From Asterias amurensis (Eukaryota > Echinodermata > Asteroidea > Forcipulatida > Asteriidae): a DNA stretch of 64,000 bases. The translations under genes and the position numbers were made by a program. The stretch lies in NCBI RefSeq assembly GCF_032118995.1, contig NC_092662.1, positions 4,216,001 through 4,280,000 on the forward strand. Direction: 5' to 3'. The notes beneath the pieces were generated by a model. The model worked only from the letters and a program-made list of their open reading frames with translations, had not been told where the DNA came from and did not search any database. Shown here piece after piece: positions 49,868 through 61,477 of this stretch (position 1 is the first letter of the stretch; the number at the start of each line of letters is the position of its first letter).

Positions 49868-49931
49868 TAATGGGGAGAATTTGGAACACTAGGTGGTAGC
49901 AGACTTGCCAAAGCCCAATTTCATAAAGCTG
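49868..49931. mobile_element. Fragments of two fold-back families
   Basis: The sequence cactaggtggtagcagactt matches the element at 45177, followed directly by gcccaatttcataaagctg, an E-family end. A family B copy follows at once. Confidence 0.5.
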
Positions 49932-50274
49932 TTAAAGACACTGGACACTATTGGTAATTGTCAAAGACCAGTCTTCCCACTTGGCGTATCTCAACATATG
50001 CATGAAATAACGAATCTGTGAAAATTTGCGCTCAAATGGTCATCGGAGTTGCGAGATGGTGACAGAAAAAACACCCTTGTCACACAAAGTTGTGTGCTGT
50101 CAGATGCTTGATTTCGAGACCTCAAAATCTAATTCTGAGAAACTACGTTTCTTAAGAGAGAGCCGTTTCTCACAATGCTTTATACTATCAACAGTTCTTC
50201 ATTGCAAGTTACCAAGTAAGTTTTTATGCGAACAATTATTTTGAGTAATCACCAATAGTGTCCACTGCCTCTAC
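49932..50274. mobile_element. MITE family B copy
   Basis: Left TTAAagacactggacac; right caatagtgtccactgcctc. Body as in other copies. Confidence 0.8.
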
Positions 50275-50330
50275 GAGAGAATGCTGTAAATGGTCAAACA
50301 GTAGGAGGGTTGAGTGATAACTTTCCCTAC

Positions 50331-53300
50331 CTGTGTATGTGGAGAATGAGCAGCCACTGTTTCTTTGATCATCTTGACCTCAGAGCAGGTGACCCCGCCC
50401 AAGACGAAGAAGATTAACAGGGGATGATCACTTGGGCGTGGTTTGCTCACATTCACAAAGAACCTACAATAAAACAACAATGTCATTAGTGACACTTTAA
50501 ACCAAAGTTGCTTAGTCCTTATCAGATGGGACATAAAGTCACGAAAGTCCTATGAGTTGTGTAATGCTACAATATGCTCGAGAAGCAGGCATGCAAGGGC
50601 GCCTTTGGCTGCCGGCCACATCAACCCATTATGACCACTAGGAGCACAGCTAAGATCGAAAGTGTTTGATTTTTCCCGAGGGAAGAAAACCGGATGGTCT
50701 GGAAAACCCTCATGGCACAGCAGAGAACCAACGTACAACTCAACTCACATGTGGCCCCGGCCGGGAATCGAACCGGGGTCACCTCGGTGAGAGGGGAGCG
50801 CTTTACGCACATGCCAACCATGCCACCATGCATGATGGTGAATGGACCAAAAAGAATTCAGCTTTCGATCATGAACATGTATGAGGTACAGTAGTAAATA
50901 TTCTTTCAGAGTGAGATTTATACCTGAACCCAGTCTTGATTAGATCTCGGAGACCCGTTGACTTATACTCAACATCAGGTAAGTCTGGTTTGGTTGAACT
51001 GAAAATATTGTCAAGGAGTTGTTTGAAGAAGGGGTTGTACGAGGCTGGGGCAACCATACTGCCATGATCGAAGATGGACCTAGTGAAAAATACAAACAGA
51101 ATATTATGTTTTCATGTTATCACAGCATGCAAAAGACAGATAACATTTTCCTTTGTGATGGTAAGTCATAGAGTCAGGCTATGACAAGTTTGCTTGACAC
51201 TATTTTCTGCTTAACATTATTAACACCGTAGTTTTTTTTAAGATGGTTACCTGAATTGTTGCAGATGATCCCTGGCTCTCCCAACAGATCTCAATTTGAC
51301 GAAGAGTCGATTAACTGCGTCCCTAACAGAGTCGTCCATTCGTTTCTCTCCGGCTACACGAGAAGAAAACAACAAGGGTGATACTGTGTTGTTTAGACCC
51401 ACAGGAAAATGTGACACAGTGTTCTCCCCATGCAAAAGCTAAGTGGGCCCAATTTCAGGCTCTGTCTTATACGCTACTGGAAGCTTATGTAAAGCGTATT
51501 GCACATGTACATTTTATATCAGACTGTTTTTTATGAAAACAAATTCCCACATTCTTTCAAAAATGGAAATAGATGTTCACGGGTATGGTGTCAAAGGTTA
51601 AATATGGATAGAACAATTATGACTTACTGAAAGAAGTCAGGACATCAGACAGCTCCTGCTCAGATAAGATAGCCTGTACTAACAGATTCTTCAAGCTCCT
51701 TTCATCGAGGTCAAAGTTTATGCTGTCATCTCCAGCCAGGGAGTAGGCAAAGATGAGTAACAGGAGTATGACATCCAGGCTATGTGGCCTTTTAAAGAGG
51801 AATCAGGAGCAAGTTATAAAGTGTTAGTATTTGAATTGAACTGAATTAAAGTAGAGGAGTTTCAGTTGTGAAATTTAATTGTTCACGCTGTCATCTTCAG
51901 CCAGGGAGTACACAAAGATGAGTAACAGGAGTATGACATCCAGGCTATGTGGCCTTTTAAACAGGAATCAAAAGCAAGTTATAAAGTGTTAGTATTTGAA
52001 ATAAACTGAATTAAAGTAGAGGAATTTCAGTTGTGAAATTTAAGTGGCTGATAAAAAGATTTGTTGAAAGTGCAACTCACAAATGCTCTGTCTGCCCTTT
52101 CTCTAAGATGGTTAAGATTTGGTCGAGGGTTGGTGTGCCGTTCTCCTCTCCCATGGCCTGTATGAAAAGCTTCTCAGCACTGAGGGCACGATCCCACTCA
52201 CCCTGGTCTGGGTGCTTCAGAGCCTCTACGCAGGCCGACGCTATCTGCAACAGCCCGGTGTTCCTGCGCAAAGCGTCTGGTTTGTCCCTAAGACATAAGA
52301 CGAAAGAAACTTTATATCTCTCCAAAAAGAAGAAATTACAATACAAGCTTTGCACAAGACTAAGGCTCACTTTTATAGAGCTTAACAACAATTTTCTGCT
52401 AAGCAGCAATGAGCAGGACACCAGTCACAAATGGTACATGTAACATAGGAGTTTGGCTGGTAGCCTTATAATGGTAAACATAATTTTGTTGTGCTTGAAA
52501 GAATTAAAGAGAACTTACTTGAACAGTTGCAGGTGAGTCTGCAGAGTTTCAGGTCCCACTCTTCCTATTTTCACGCCCATTTTAAGAGGTAGTTTCTCCT
52601 TGGAGATGCAATCAACTAGTTGTCTATTCACATCCATTAAACTTTCCTTGGACCAACAAAAAAAAGAACAGGATAACATTCAATAGATGTAAATTTTTGC
52701 ACCGGGATAAAGAATTGTTTTCCAATACAAAGGCCCTGTTCACACTTGGATTACTTTACCCCTGGTCTACCCTGGCAAATGGTCATACCCCGGGTAATAG
52801 CCACCCCTGCTCTGGAGTAGGGGTAAGTGGTAAAACCCTGGGGTATTCTTGAAATATGCAACAACAACCCTGTGAAATAGGGACAGTGTGAAAGTGCGTC
52901 GGGGTTAAACTGTGGGGGTAAAACTTCTGGGGCATCTCTCCCTGGCTCTATTCCTTTGGGATGAGAGATACAGTGTGAACAGGGCTATTTACCTTGTGTT
53001 TTGTTGTGATGAGGGTATATAGGACGGAAGATGATGTGGAGTCCGTGGGGTGAGCCAGACAGCCCGGATAAATCACTTCCAACGAGCTCCTACGATTCCT
53101 GTGAAGAATAATTTATGCATAATTATTTGGTATATAATTTGTTTTTATTTTTTGTTGATTCAGAGGGAGCCGTTTCTCACCTGGTTTTATACTATCAACA
53201 GCTCTCCATTGCTTGTTACCAAATAATTTTTTATGCTAACAATTATTTTGAGTAACTACAAATAGTGTCCAGTGCCTTTAAGCGATGATGTTTCTACCTA

Positions 53301-56300
53301 CCCTCCTAGGGAGTATAAGTCTGCCATGTCAACTGCAACGTCGGCACTGTGACCCGGCAAACGATTGAGAAACGAAAAGAGCTTATCTGCCAGAGTTTCT
53401 CTGTTGAGGTGGCTTGAGGCTCCTACAAGATCTAACGTCCTATCGACCAGTAAGACAGATGCTCTATGCTGTGCAGCCTGAGGATGTTAGCACAAAGAAA
53501 CCATAGATTGGAAGCCATTTATTGTATACTTACCACATCAGGAAGTTAGCACAAATAATTAACGTATAATTGCACATTCCATAAGTGCCCTCTTCATTGG
53601 GTCAACAACATTCCTGTAATCTTTCTCAACTCCCTGAGCAGTTTACAGCCCTAAGGTGCCGTGGTGCTCCGAACTACTTATTTTGCTGACAATTTTAACT
53701 CAGGTAAAAGACATGAAATCTTTGTACAGGTTTAGTTTGCACGGCATTGTCTTGCACAGGTGGTCAATCACAATTTGGGATTGGCTTGGTTACAAATACT
53801 TGGGCCCGATTTCCTTTGCTTTAGAAGCAAAAAATTGAGTTGGGCACCAGTCACAACATCAACAACTTAATGTACCTTGATTTGAGTTTGAAGTTCCCAT
53901 GGTAACATGTGAAGCTCAATATCATCAACCTGTTTCTATTAAGCAATACTTGTCTGTGCTTAGCACATTTTCGTGCTTAAATAGAGAATTAATTTATGAA
54001 ACCGGGCCTTGATGAATAATAGACATGGTAAATAAACGAATTCCCTACTTTTCTTCTGGCCTTGGCCGAGGGAAGGCCGGCAAGTTCAGAGGCTACTATC
54101 CGGCTAGTGTGACCGACTGCATACACATCCTCACTGACTTGTAGCTGCTCGCAAAAACCACTCAGGCTCGACACAAACATCTGTAAAACATTACCCAAAA
54201 AATATAGTTTCTTTTACAAAGAACTTGGCATATTTCAAAAAGTGGCTATAAAGAACATCATTTCAATAAAAGCAGTAATTTGCTTTGATACTTTTTTTTC
54301 AGGATAATTAAAAAAAAAGAAAACTCACCTTGATTTGAGTTTGAAGTTCCCATGGTAACATGTGAAGCTCAATATCATCAAATTTATCAGCCGATTTCTT
54401 CTCTCCCTGTACATAAGTTCAGTCCAGATAACAAACAAGTAAACAAAAACAACATTATCATAATGGACTGATCAACACACTTCGGTCACCAAGCAGGTAG
54501 TCTGACTATTTTTGTAATAGCCGTGCTGGCACGATAATCCGGTTAGTCGCAACTCGGCCATTAAGCAACCATTAGTCGCGACTTCCACATTAGTCACAAA
54601 GGCTTAGTCTTGGATCCTCAAATGAGGTACACTTGTACTTACCCTGTGTTCTCTGCCTTCTTGAACTTTGACCAGGTCAGAGGTCAACAATGGGAAGAGT
54701 GAGCTGTAGGTAGGTGTGACAAATAAATTTGGGCACACTGGGGCGGCAAACACTGGAATGTGATGAACCTCCGCCTCGGCAATCTGCAACAAAAAATCAT
54801 CGCAACTTTGGTAAGAATAATTTATAATTAACTGTTAATTAATGTGGAATCAGAGAAAAATGTCTAACTGCTCCATTGTTATGTGAGAGAATGTTGTATC
54901 TCAACAGTCAATTTTCTATTTGAATATTTCATTTGAGTTGATTAGATATGAGATGCACAAAACCATGTGACCAAATGTTTATTTTTCAGTGTTCAATTTC
55001 TTTCAAACAATACCCCAATTTGGTGAAGATATGTACCATAACTTTATACGGTTTAAATTTGTTTGAACACCTGGGTTTGATACCTCTTAACCTTTCACCC
55101 TTAACCCTCCCTTCTCCACTATATAATAGTGCATCAACACTCAAATCATGGTGAGATATTCAGCTCTGGAGTTAAAACTTCACCTTTTCATGTCAAACTA
55201 CATCACTGTTGCATCGTTACTGTAGTTAGCACTCTGCAAATCTAGCAGTGTTTTCTACACTTACCGGACCACCCATCCACTTTCTCAGCTTGTTCTCAAA
55301 CTTGGCAAAGAGGGCGCCATCCGTGCTGCCTTCACCTGGCCCCTCCGTCATAAGATGCACATGTAATGACTGAGGAACAGCAGTGATGACGATACAGTAC
55401 TGAAACTGACTGGAGCGAACAACGTCCTGATGACCAAAGGTACAATATTGTTAAAAGATACAAATTCCTCATTAATAATAATAATAATAATAATAATAAA
55501 AATGAAGAATCATTGGGCCAATAACATTCCTTTAACGGTTTAACCTTTCTTAGTAGCTCCCTGGGGGAGTATACAACCTGGGGAACTGTAGCGCTCGAAT
55601 GGCTTTTTCATACACAATATCAACCTCGCAGGTACCCATTTATACCCCCTGGGTGAAGAGAAGCAATTACAGTAAAGTGTCTTGCTTGAGGACACAAGTG
55701 TCACGACCAGGATTCAAACCCACCTTCCGATGACTTTACCACCAGAACTTGAATTCGATGCTCTTAAAGCCATTGGACCCTTTCGGTTCAGAAAAAAAAA
55801 TAAAAGTTCACAGATTTGCAAATAACTTACAGGGTTTACAGAAGGCAATGGTGAAAGACTTCTCTTGAAATATTATTCCATGAAATGCTTTACTTTTTGA
55901 GAAAACAGCAAAACAATACAAATTCTCGTTAACGAGAATTACGGATTTATTTTAAACACATGTCATGACACGGCAAAACGCGCGGAAACAAGGGTGGGTT
56001 TTTCCGTTATTTTCTCCCGACTCCGATGACTGATTGAGCCTAAACTTTCACAGGTTTGTTATTTGATGTAGAAGTTGTGGTACACAAAGTGTGGGCCTTG
56101 GACAACACTGTTTACCGAAAGGGTCCAATGGCTTTAACCACTCGGCCATCCTACAACATGGTCCCAACTACAACAAGCCCACCTTGATTATTTCTTCCAC
56201 AGTATCTTTGAGAACTCCACTAACAATAAACACAGCCTTTCTCTCTTCTTTTGTACCACTCTGTGAAAAAAAAAGATGGAAAACAATTCTTTGGTTAGTA

Positions 56301-56977
56301 AGATTTAAAACTGGGGTAGAAGTATTTAATCAAGTGAAGTTGACAGTAGCGCCATTTGTTAATCTTTGTTTTAGTAGTTGTGGTTCCGAGTGTTTCGATC
56401 AGTATGCAAAGTTCTTATACCATTCTTTAACCTAACTAGTTTACCAGTGTTGGCTGCTTGCTTTCAAACACCAGGGATCGATTTCACAAAGAGCTAAGAT
56501 TGCTCTTAACTGCATATCAATTGTAGTTGCTAAGTAGAGTGTGATGTCACAATACAAATCACCGTGGTAATACTGACAATTTGTCTTGCGATGAATTTTA
56601 TTGCTTTGTGAAATCGACCCCAGGCCTGAAATTACACACAGGCCACAGAATCCACAGCCTCCGCTGCCCCTGCCCTGGTCTTGGCCTTGGTGCCTCTTCA
56701 AATCGACTTTAAATTTTTCAAATGGAAATGCCCTTTTCAAAATGAAAAACAGCCTTGCCCTTTTCAAAGATGAAATTCCAGGCCTGAAACATACCTCAAA
56801 CGATGAGAATTCCTTGATGTTAACAGCCCCACCTTTGAGAAGCATATTTGCACCTCCACACCAGTGTAGACATTCCACCATGGAGTTGTCAATAAAGACG
56901 ACTGCCTTCCCTACATGTTGACAGATCGACTCCCAGCCTGATCTGGAACAGGCAGTGATGCTCCTTGACCCTGACAT
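50331..56977 (-). CDS. SCFD2: SCFD2 (Sec1 family domain-containing 2), 14 exons found, last missing
   Basis: Exons, in order: 56795-56977, 56183-56260, 55265-55426, 54643-54783, 54329-54406, 54049-54180, 53302-53477, 52993-53098, 52519-52646, 52081-52287, 51628-51788, 51251-51353, 50924-51079, 50331-50463. All have AG/GT borders and the phases match, giving 648 codons without a stop. Landmarks shared with vertebrate SCFD2 are QFQYCIVITAVP, FVTPTYSSLFPLL, ASVLLVDRTLDLVGA, LPGHSADVAVDM, YPGCLAHPTDST and KPRPSDHPLLIFFVLGGVT. The human protein is 684 residues, so about 30 C-terminal residues (the VIVLSTRLLKP part) remain unplaced. SM/Sec1-type proteins act with SNAREs in vesicle fusion; SCFD2 itself is little studied. 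The start Met begins exon 1. Introns carry SINEs, MITEs and duplicated exon edges. Confidence 0.93.
50565..50833 (-). mobile_element. SINE-d with tRNA-like head and long body
   Basis: The minus strand starts ggttggcatgtgcgtaaagc, then has gaggtgaccccggttcgatt (B box) and a body with gagggttttccagaccatcc and ttatgggttgatgtggccgg. It may belong to a widespread metazoan SINE group with a conserved centre; that is inference. It lies just downstream of SCFD2 exon 13, in intron 13. Confidence 0.7.
51722..52046 (-). repeat. 165 bp tandem duplication carrying the SCFD2 exon 11 acceptor
   Basis: Unit 51722-51886 contains the real exon 11 start (51788). Unit 51887-52046 repeats it, including an acceptor whose first exon base would be 51953, 165 bp away. 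The copy keeps the first half of the exon, then reads into a stop, with no donor seen. Confidence 0.85.
52375..52500. mobile_element. Family E fragment
   Basis: Contains agagcttaacaacaatttt, atgagcaggacaccagtcac and attttgttgtgcttg. It lies in SCFD2 intron 9. Confidence 0.5.
52733..52985. mobile_element. Inverted-repeat MITE, gccctgttcacact ends
   Basis: Ends gccctgttcacactt and cagtgtgaacagggc are inverted. The interior has many ggggta/tacccc runs that can fold. It lies in SCFD2 intron 8. Confidence 0.7.
53157..53281. mobile_element. MITE family B right half
   Basis: Runs from cagagggagccgtttctcac to gtgtccagtgcctTTAA. It abuts SCFD2 exon 7. Confidence 0.7.
53556..53665 (-). mobile_element. 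SINE-b body fragment
   Basis: The sequence cattgggtcaacaacattcc and ctttctcaactccctgagc match the body of SINE-b copies. It lies in SCFD2 intron 6. Confidence 0.5.
53801..54007. mobile_element. Family E element carrying a copied SCFD2 exon piece
   Basis: Ends gggcccgatttc and gaaaccgggcc. The left arm keeps gggcaccagtcacaac and the right arm tgtgcttagcacattttcg, as in other E copies. The centre (53874-53928) is not E sequence but 55 bp identical to 54327-54381, the 3' part of SCFD2 exon 5 with its splice donor. Confidence 0.75.
55468..56155 (-). mobile_element. SINE-b copy split by a family A MITE
   Basis: The (ATA)n tail is at 55470-55500, the body runs to gaattcgatgctcTTAA at 55767, and the head resumes with ccactcggcc at 56138. 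Removing 55764-56133 restores ctcttaaccactcggcc, as at 3428. Confidence 0.85.
55764..56137. mobile_element. MITE family A with TTAA target duplication
   Basis: TTAAagccattggacccttt and aaagggtccaatggctTTAA are exact inverted ends. The centre holds ttctcgttaacgagaa. The insertion in SINE-b shows TTAA duplicated on both sides. It lies in SCFD2 intron 2. Confidence 0.9.
56472..56624. mobile_element. Fold-back MITE, gggatcgatttcac ends
   Basis: Left gggatcgatttcacaaagag and right ctttgtgaaatcgacccc are inverted. The interior has gtgatgtcacaatac, shared with 35601-35752. It lies in SCFD2 intron 1. Confidence 0.7.
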
Positions 56978-58185
56978 TTTGAAAACTGTTACTGTTGTTT
57001 TTGTCCTTCTTTTATTACAAGTTTAGAAACGTGTTCTCGATGTCTGTTGTTACATTGTCTGCAAAATGAAAGGTATGTACATTTTATATCAGAAAATTTA
57101 TGAAACGTCATTGGACACTATTATTGATGGTGGAAAAATTGTCCGTATCCTGTCCTGTATTCTGTATATAAAATAATAAAAATACTATCTCATTTACTGG
57201 ACCCAGTCACTACTGGGGGGCTGTGCTCCTTTTCTAGAAATTTAGTGGTAGTGTACTAGTACGGTAGTACGACCGATAATGAAAACTTCAAACAAAAATA
57301 GTACTACGCCCTGGGTCTAATAATTCTAATCTAACAAGTAACAATCATAATATTATTAATTAATAAAGTAGTTAACATAAAATAAGATATTCTTGTTGAA
57401 AAAGTGGTGGCGGGATAAAACATTGTGAGAAATGTATCCCTCGACTAAAGTAACAATTTGGAGTAACAGTCTTTTCAAAAGGTTATTTCTAACTCATCAA
57501 ATTCTAAAAGACTTCAGGCCGGAATCCTTTTTTTAGGCTAGGCATCTGAAAGCACACAAATTTGTGCAACAGGAGTTTGTTTTCTTTCATGATTAAAAAT
57601 AACGCTCACATGTTTTTAACAATGGGATCGGGAAAGTTAGTCCCCCAGATGTACAAACAATTACTAAAACTATTGTTGGTTATCTCAGCAAGACATTTCG
57701 TGCTAGGAAAACTAGATTAATTCTCACCAAAAAAATGTCAATCGCTGTCAAAATTTTACGTTCTGGAGGCTGCCATGTTGGCCGGTCTAGTTCCCCGAAC
57801 ATGATCAATAAAAACAGCAAGCCCATTAGCAGCAGGGGACCCGACTATAGGTTGCTGGCTGAAAATAATTTTGTATGGTGTCCCTGATATGCCATACGTT
57901 TGTCAACAAAACAGATTTAAAGTACAAGACGAACACGTAAATTCAAGGTAAATTACTTCGTAAATAACTTATTGTTTTGAGTGATGAATTTGTAAAGCAA
58001 AAACTAAAAACTAAATCTAAACCTGTCCTGGGGTTGACGTGGATACAGACAAACTTAAATTACTTGCTGTTGGATGCGTCTAATAAAATATAGTTTTTTT
58101 CTTCATGTAAGCAACAAAAACAAATTAGGCATTTAAAGAAACTTCTTGGCAGGCACACGTTGTCAACAAGTCGAAGATGTAAATA
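56978..58185. other. upstream of SCFD2, no gene recognised
   Basis: Likely includes the SCFD2 promoter but no clear element is seen. A diverged B fragment may lie at 57415-57600 (ttgtgagaaatgtatccctc). The block gaggctgccatgttggccgg at 57766-57785 is unexplained. Confidence 0.35.
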
Positions 58186-58189
58186 ACTA

Positions 58190-58415
58190 GTGACAAGGGC
58201 AGAAGCAGTAATGAAGTTAGGTTAAAACCTTCATTACTGATTCCGGACCATCCATCTAAGATGACGATGCACCGGGAGTTGCGACTTATGCGAGGGGCGA
58301 AAACGGGTCAGTGACCCGTCCCCCTTTTGCGTACTTCGGGCACAGCTCCGACGGGAGGAAAGCACTTTCATCTACCCCTCCTCCTCCGGTAATTAACCGG
58401 ACTTGACGTCCGTAT
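58190..58415. other. GC-rich, highly folded segment of unknown nature
   Basis: Stands out from AT-rich flanks and is dense in small inverted repeats: gtaatgaag/cttcattac, cgggtcagtgacccg, ccggtaattaaccgg and ggacttgacgtcc. No protein or known RNA is recognised. Confidence 0.4.
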
Positions 58416-58418
58416 AGC

Positions 58419-58689
58419 TTGAAGGCACTGGACACCTTGGCATTTTGTCAAAGACTAATTTTTGATAACAAACCTGTGAAAATTGGTCATCGATAGGCCT
58501 AATTGCAAGAGAGTAGTGAAAGAAGAAACAAAATTGTTGCACAAAATTAATTTGTATACTTTCAGATGCCTAAAAAAGGGCTTCGGGCCTTTTATACTAT
58601 TACCAGACCTCCATTGCTCGTTTACATAGGAGGTTTTATGCTAACAATTATTTTGAGTAATTATCAACAGTGTCCACCAGTGCCTTTAA
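58419..58689. mobile_element. MITE family B, short copy
   Basis: Left cttgaaggcactggacacc; right caacagtgtccaccagtgcc and tTTAA. Confidence 0.7.
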
Positions 58690-59001
58690 CGAGTGAGGTC
58701 TATTATAGCATAGAGAAAGGACCTTTCTTTATGATTACAGCAACCTTGCAATGGGGCCACAGGCTGGTTCAATTCAAAACACAGTAAACCCACGCGTATA
58801 GACCTTTCTTTTGCAACGTCACAGCCCGAGTTTTTGCCAACCCAGATTGGAAAACTATGGAAAGCCGTAAGTGCAAATTAAGAAAAGATCGCTATTTTTG
58901 GTATTAATGTAACCAAGTTTGTTGATTTTGTTAAAAACAAAACAAATAATTATGAGAGGTATTTTATTTAATTGAAAGTTTGCAGAAAATGCTGAATTTG
59001 G

Positions 59002-59367
59002 TTAAAGCCATTATACACTTTCGGTAAACAGTATTGTCCAAGTCCCACACTTCGTGTATCACAACTTATATATAAAACAACAAACCTGTGAAAATTTAGG
59101 CTCAATCGGTCATCGGAGTCGGGAGAAAATAACGGGAAAACCCACTCTTGTTTCGCCGTGTCATGACATGTGTTTTAAATAATTATCCGTAATTCTCGCT
59201 AACGAGAATTTATATTGTTTTACTGTTTTCTCAAAAAGTAAAGCATTTCATGGACTAATATTTCAAGAGAAGTCTTTCACCATTACCTTCTGTAAACCCT
59301 GTAAATTATTTGCAAATCTGTGAACTTTTGTTTTTTTGTCTGTACCGAAAGGGTCCAATGGCTTTAA
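59002..59367. mobile_element. MITE family A with TTAA at both ends
   Basis: Left TTAAagccattatacacttt; right aaagggtccaatggctTTAA; central gctaacgagaa. Confidence 0.85.
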
Positions 59368-60428
59368 AACATCTGTTTTTAAGATTTAGTGATTTACTAA
59401 CATTCGGCCGACCATGCCAACCAAGGCGGTTTGTTTATCAACAAAAGAAAGGTCTATAACCGTGGCCATCTGAACTTGTTTTTTTTTTTTCAATTTAATT
59501 GCGACATCAAGAAGCAAAAACAGTCTTTGAAAACTCACTGACCGCTCCTTTGAGAGGTTGTTCTGAAGATATACGATGATCTGATGGTGTAGCAAAACAA
59601 ATCAAAACAAAATCGAAACATCAATCAATCAAAAGAAACATTTATTTCCGCATTCACAGTTGAGTTAACCACCGTGTTTTCTTCCTGTCAATGAGGAAAC
59701 AAAGGAAAAGGTGTGTAACAGATAACGCTTAACACCAAACGAACAAATCCATAACTGCGTTAGCGACATGGCCTTTCAGAAACAAAATTATGTTTACGCA
59801 GCTGTTGTTTTAGGGAAACTTCTTCCCCAGACTTTGAAGACAAGTAAGCAGGGGAGGCGGGGCTCCTCGTCATTATGCACTTGAAGTTTTAATATGTTTT
59901 CTTCATAAATCAAGCCAACAAAAAAAAATAAGCAAGCAAACAAAATGAAACTTTCGATCACGATAGCAGGGTATACACCTTTGGTAATCACTCAAAATTA
60001 TTAATGATCATGAACTTACTTGGAATGCATTGGTTGGGGGCCAATGTAATCCAAAGGAAATGGCCTTGCCCTTTATAGAGGTACAAAATGTTGTGCTTGC
60101 ATACAGAATAATGATAGCATAGACGACAACTACTCTTCCATTTTATCATCATCTTCCTGTTTCCCTTGTAGTCCGAAAACACCCGGGGAAACCCTCGACA
60201 ATGTAACACTTACTGACACATAAAAATGATTGGCTGACATAATTTTGACAGTCACACAATCTCTCTCGAGTGTGTGTCAACAAATTTGATTACATACAAA
60301 ATGTGCCAGACGATTGGCGACTGAGTGTATATGTCTCACTCATGGGTTGAAAATGCTCAGCGAGCAGCCGAACATCGCGGACATCGCTGCATCATTCCTT
60401 GTGTATAATGAAAACAAAACATTTGGTT
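59368..60428. other. no secure gene
   Basis: Contains a degraded B-like left end near 59970-60040 (ggtaatcactcaaaattatt) and a possible 42 bp minus-strand exon at 59539-59580 (see findings). Confidence 0.35.
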
Positions 60429-60762
60429 TTAAAGGCATTGAACACCTTCGGTTATTATCAAATACCAGTATGCTCACTTGGTGTATCCCAACAGATATGC
60501 ATAACATAACAATCTGTGAAAGTTTGGGCTCAATTGGTCAACGAAGTTGCAAGAGAATAATGCGGGGAAAAAACACTACTTTGAGTAGAAGCCTTTTATT
60601 ATTTGAGATGGGAAATTACCTCTTTCTCAAAACCTGTTACTTCAGAGGGAGCCGTTTCTCACAATGTGTTTTACTATCAACAGCTCTCCGTTGCTCGTTA
60701 CCAAGTAAGTTTTTACCCCAACAATTATTTTGAGCTATTACCTATAATGTCCAGTGCCTTTA
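60429..60762. mobile_element. MITE family B with TTAA at both ends
   Basis: Left TTAAaggcattgaacacc; right aatgtccagtgcctTTAA. Confidence 0.8.
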
Positions 60763-60951
60763 AGAAAAAAAGTGTGTATATTTGCTTTATATGGCTACCC
60801 AGTTTGTGACACTTAAAATGGCAATAGATGCTCTAATGATGGCTAAAAACCGCATCACTTTTTTCTAGCTCAATTAATAGATTTAATTCGAATTCATTTG
60901 ATTAAACAAACTTAAAGCTAAGGTTTGATTTTCTTGAAGGCGAGGTTGCCT

Positions 60952-61201
60952 TAACTGGCAGTGGACACTATTGGTAATTACTCAAAATAATTATTAGCAT
61001 AAAAACTTACTTGCTAACGAGTAATGGGGAGAGGTTGATAGTTTTAAAAACATTGTAAGAAACGGCTCCCTCTGAAGAAAGAAGTAGTTTTCAACGAATT
61101 TGATTTCGAGACCTCAGAATTAGATTTTTAAAAGCATCTGAAAGCACACAACTTCGTGTGACAAGGGTGTTTTTTCTTTCATTATTATCTCGCAACTTCG
61201 C
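60952..61201. mobile_element. MITE family B, right end missing
   Basis: The sequence aactggcagtggacactat through tattatctcgcaacttcg matches B, then it stops. Confidence 0.75.
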
Positions 61202-61477
61202 CTTTTGAAAATGCCTCACGTGTTAGCTTATACATCACTGTTTTGTTCCTTTCCCGTACGCGTCAAGTCAATAAATTAGATTAATATTATTTTTTAATGC
61301 GCGAAAAATCCATTACAAAATAACTTAATCAAATTAACATATAATGCCCGAAATGACAAGCTCCCCAGCAGCATCACAAATCAAATTTGTCATTGACTTG
61401 GGTAATGCTTTGAATGAAAGTGTTTTTTTTTCTTCTTTTAGTTAGAACTGTTGACAGGGTGTTTGTTGTATATTTGG

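Larger units (their letters stand above)
47000..50330. other. gap between SET and SCFD2
   Basis: Holds a family F piece (47476-47560), SINE-e copies (48580-48765 and 48825-48900), a D fragment, a fold-back fragment and a B copy. The last SCFD2 exon is expected here but was not found. Confidence 0.45.
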
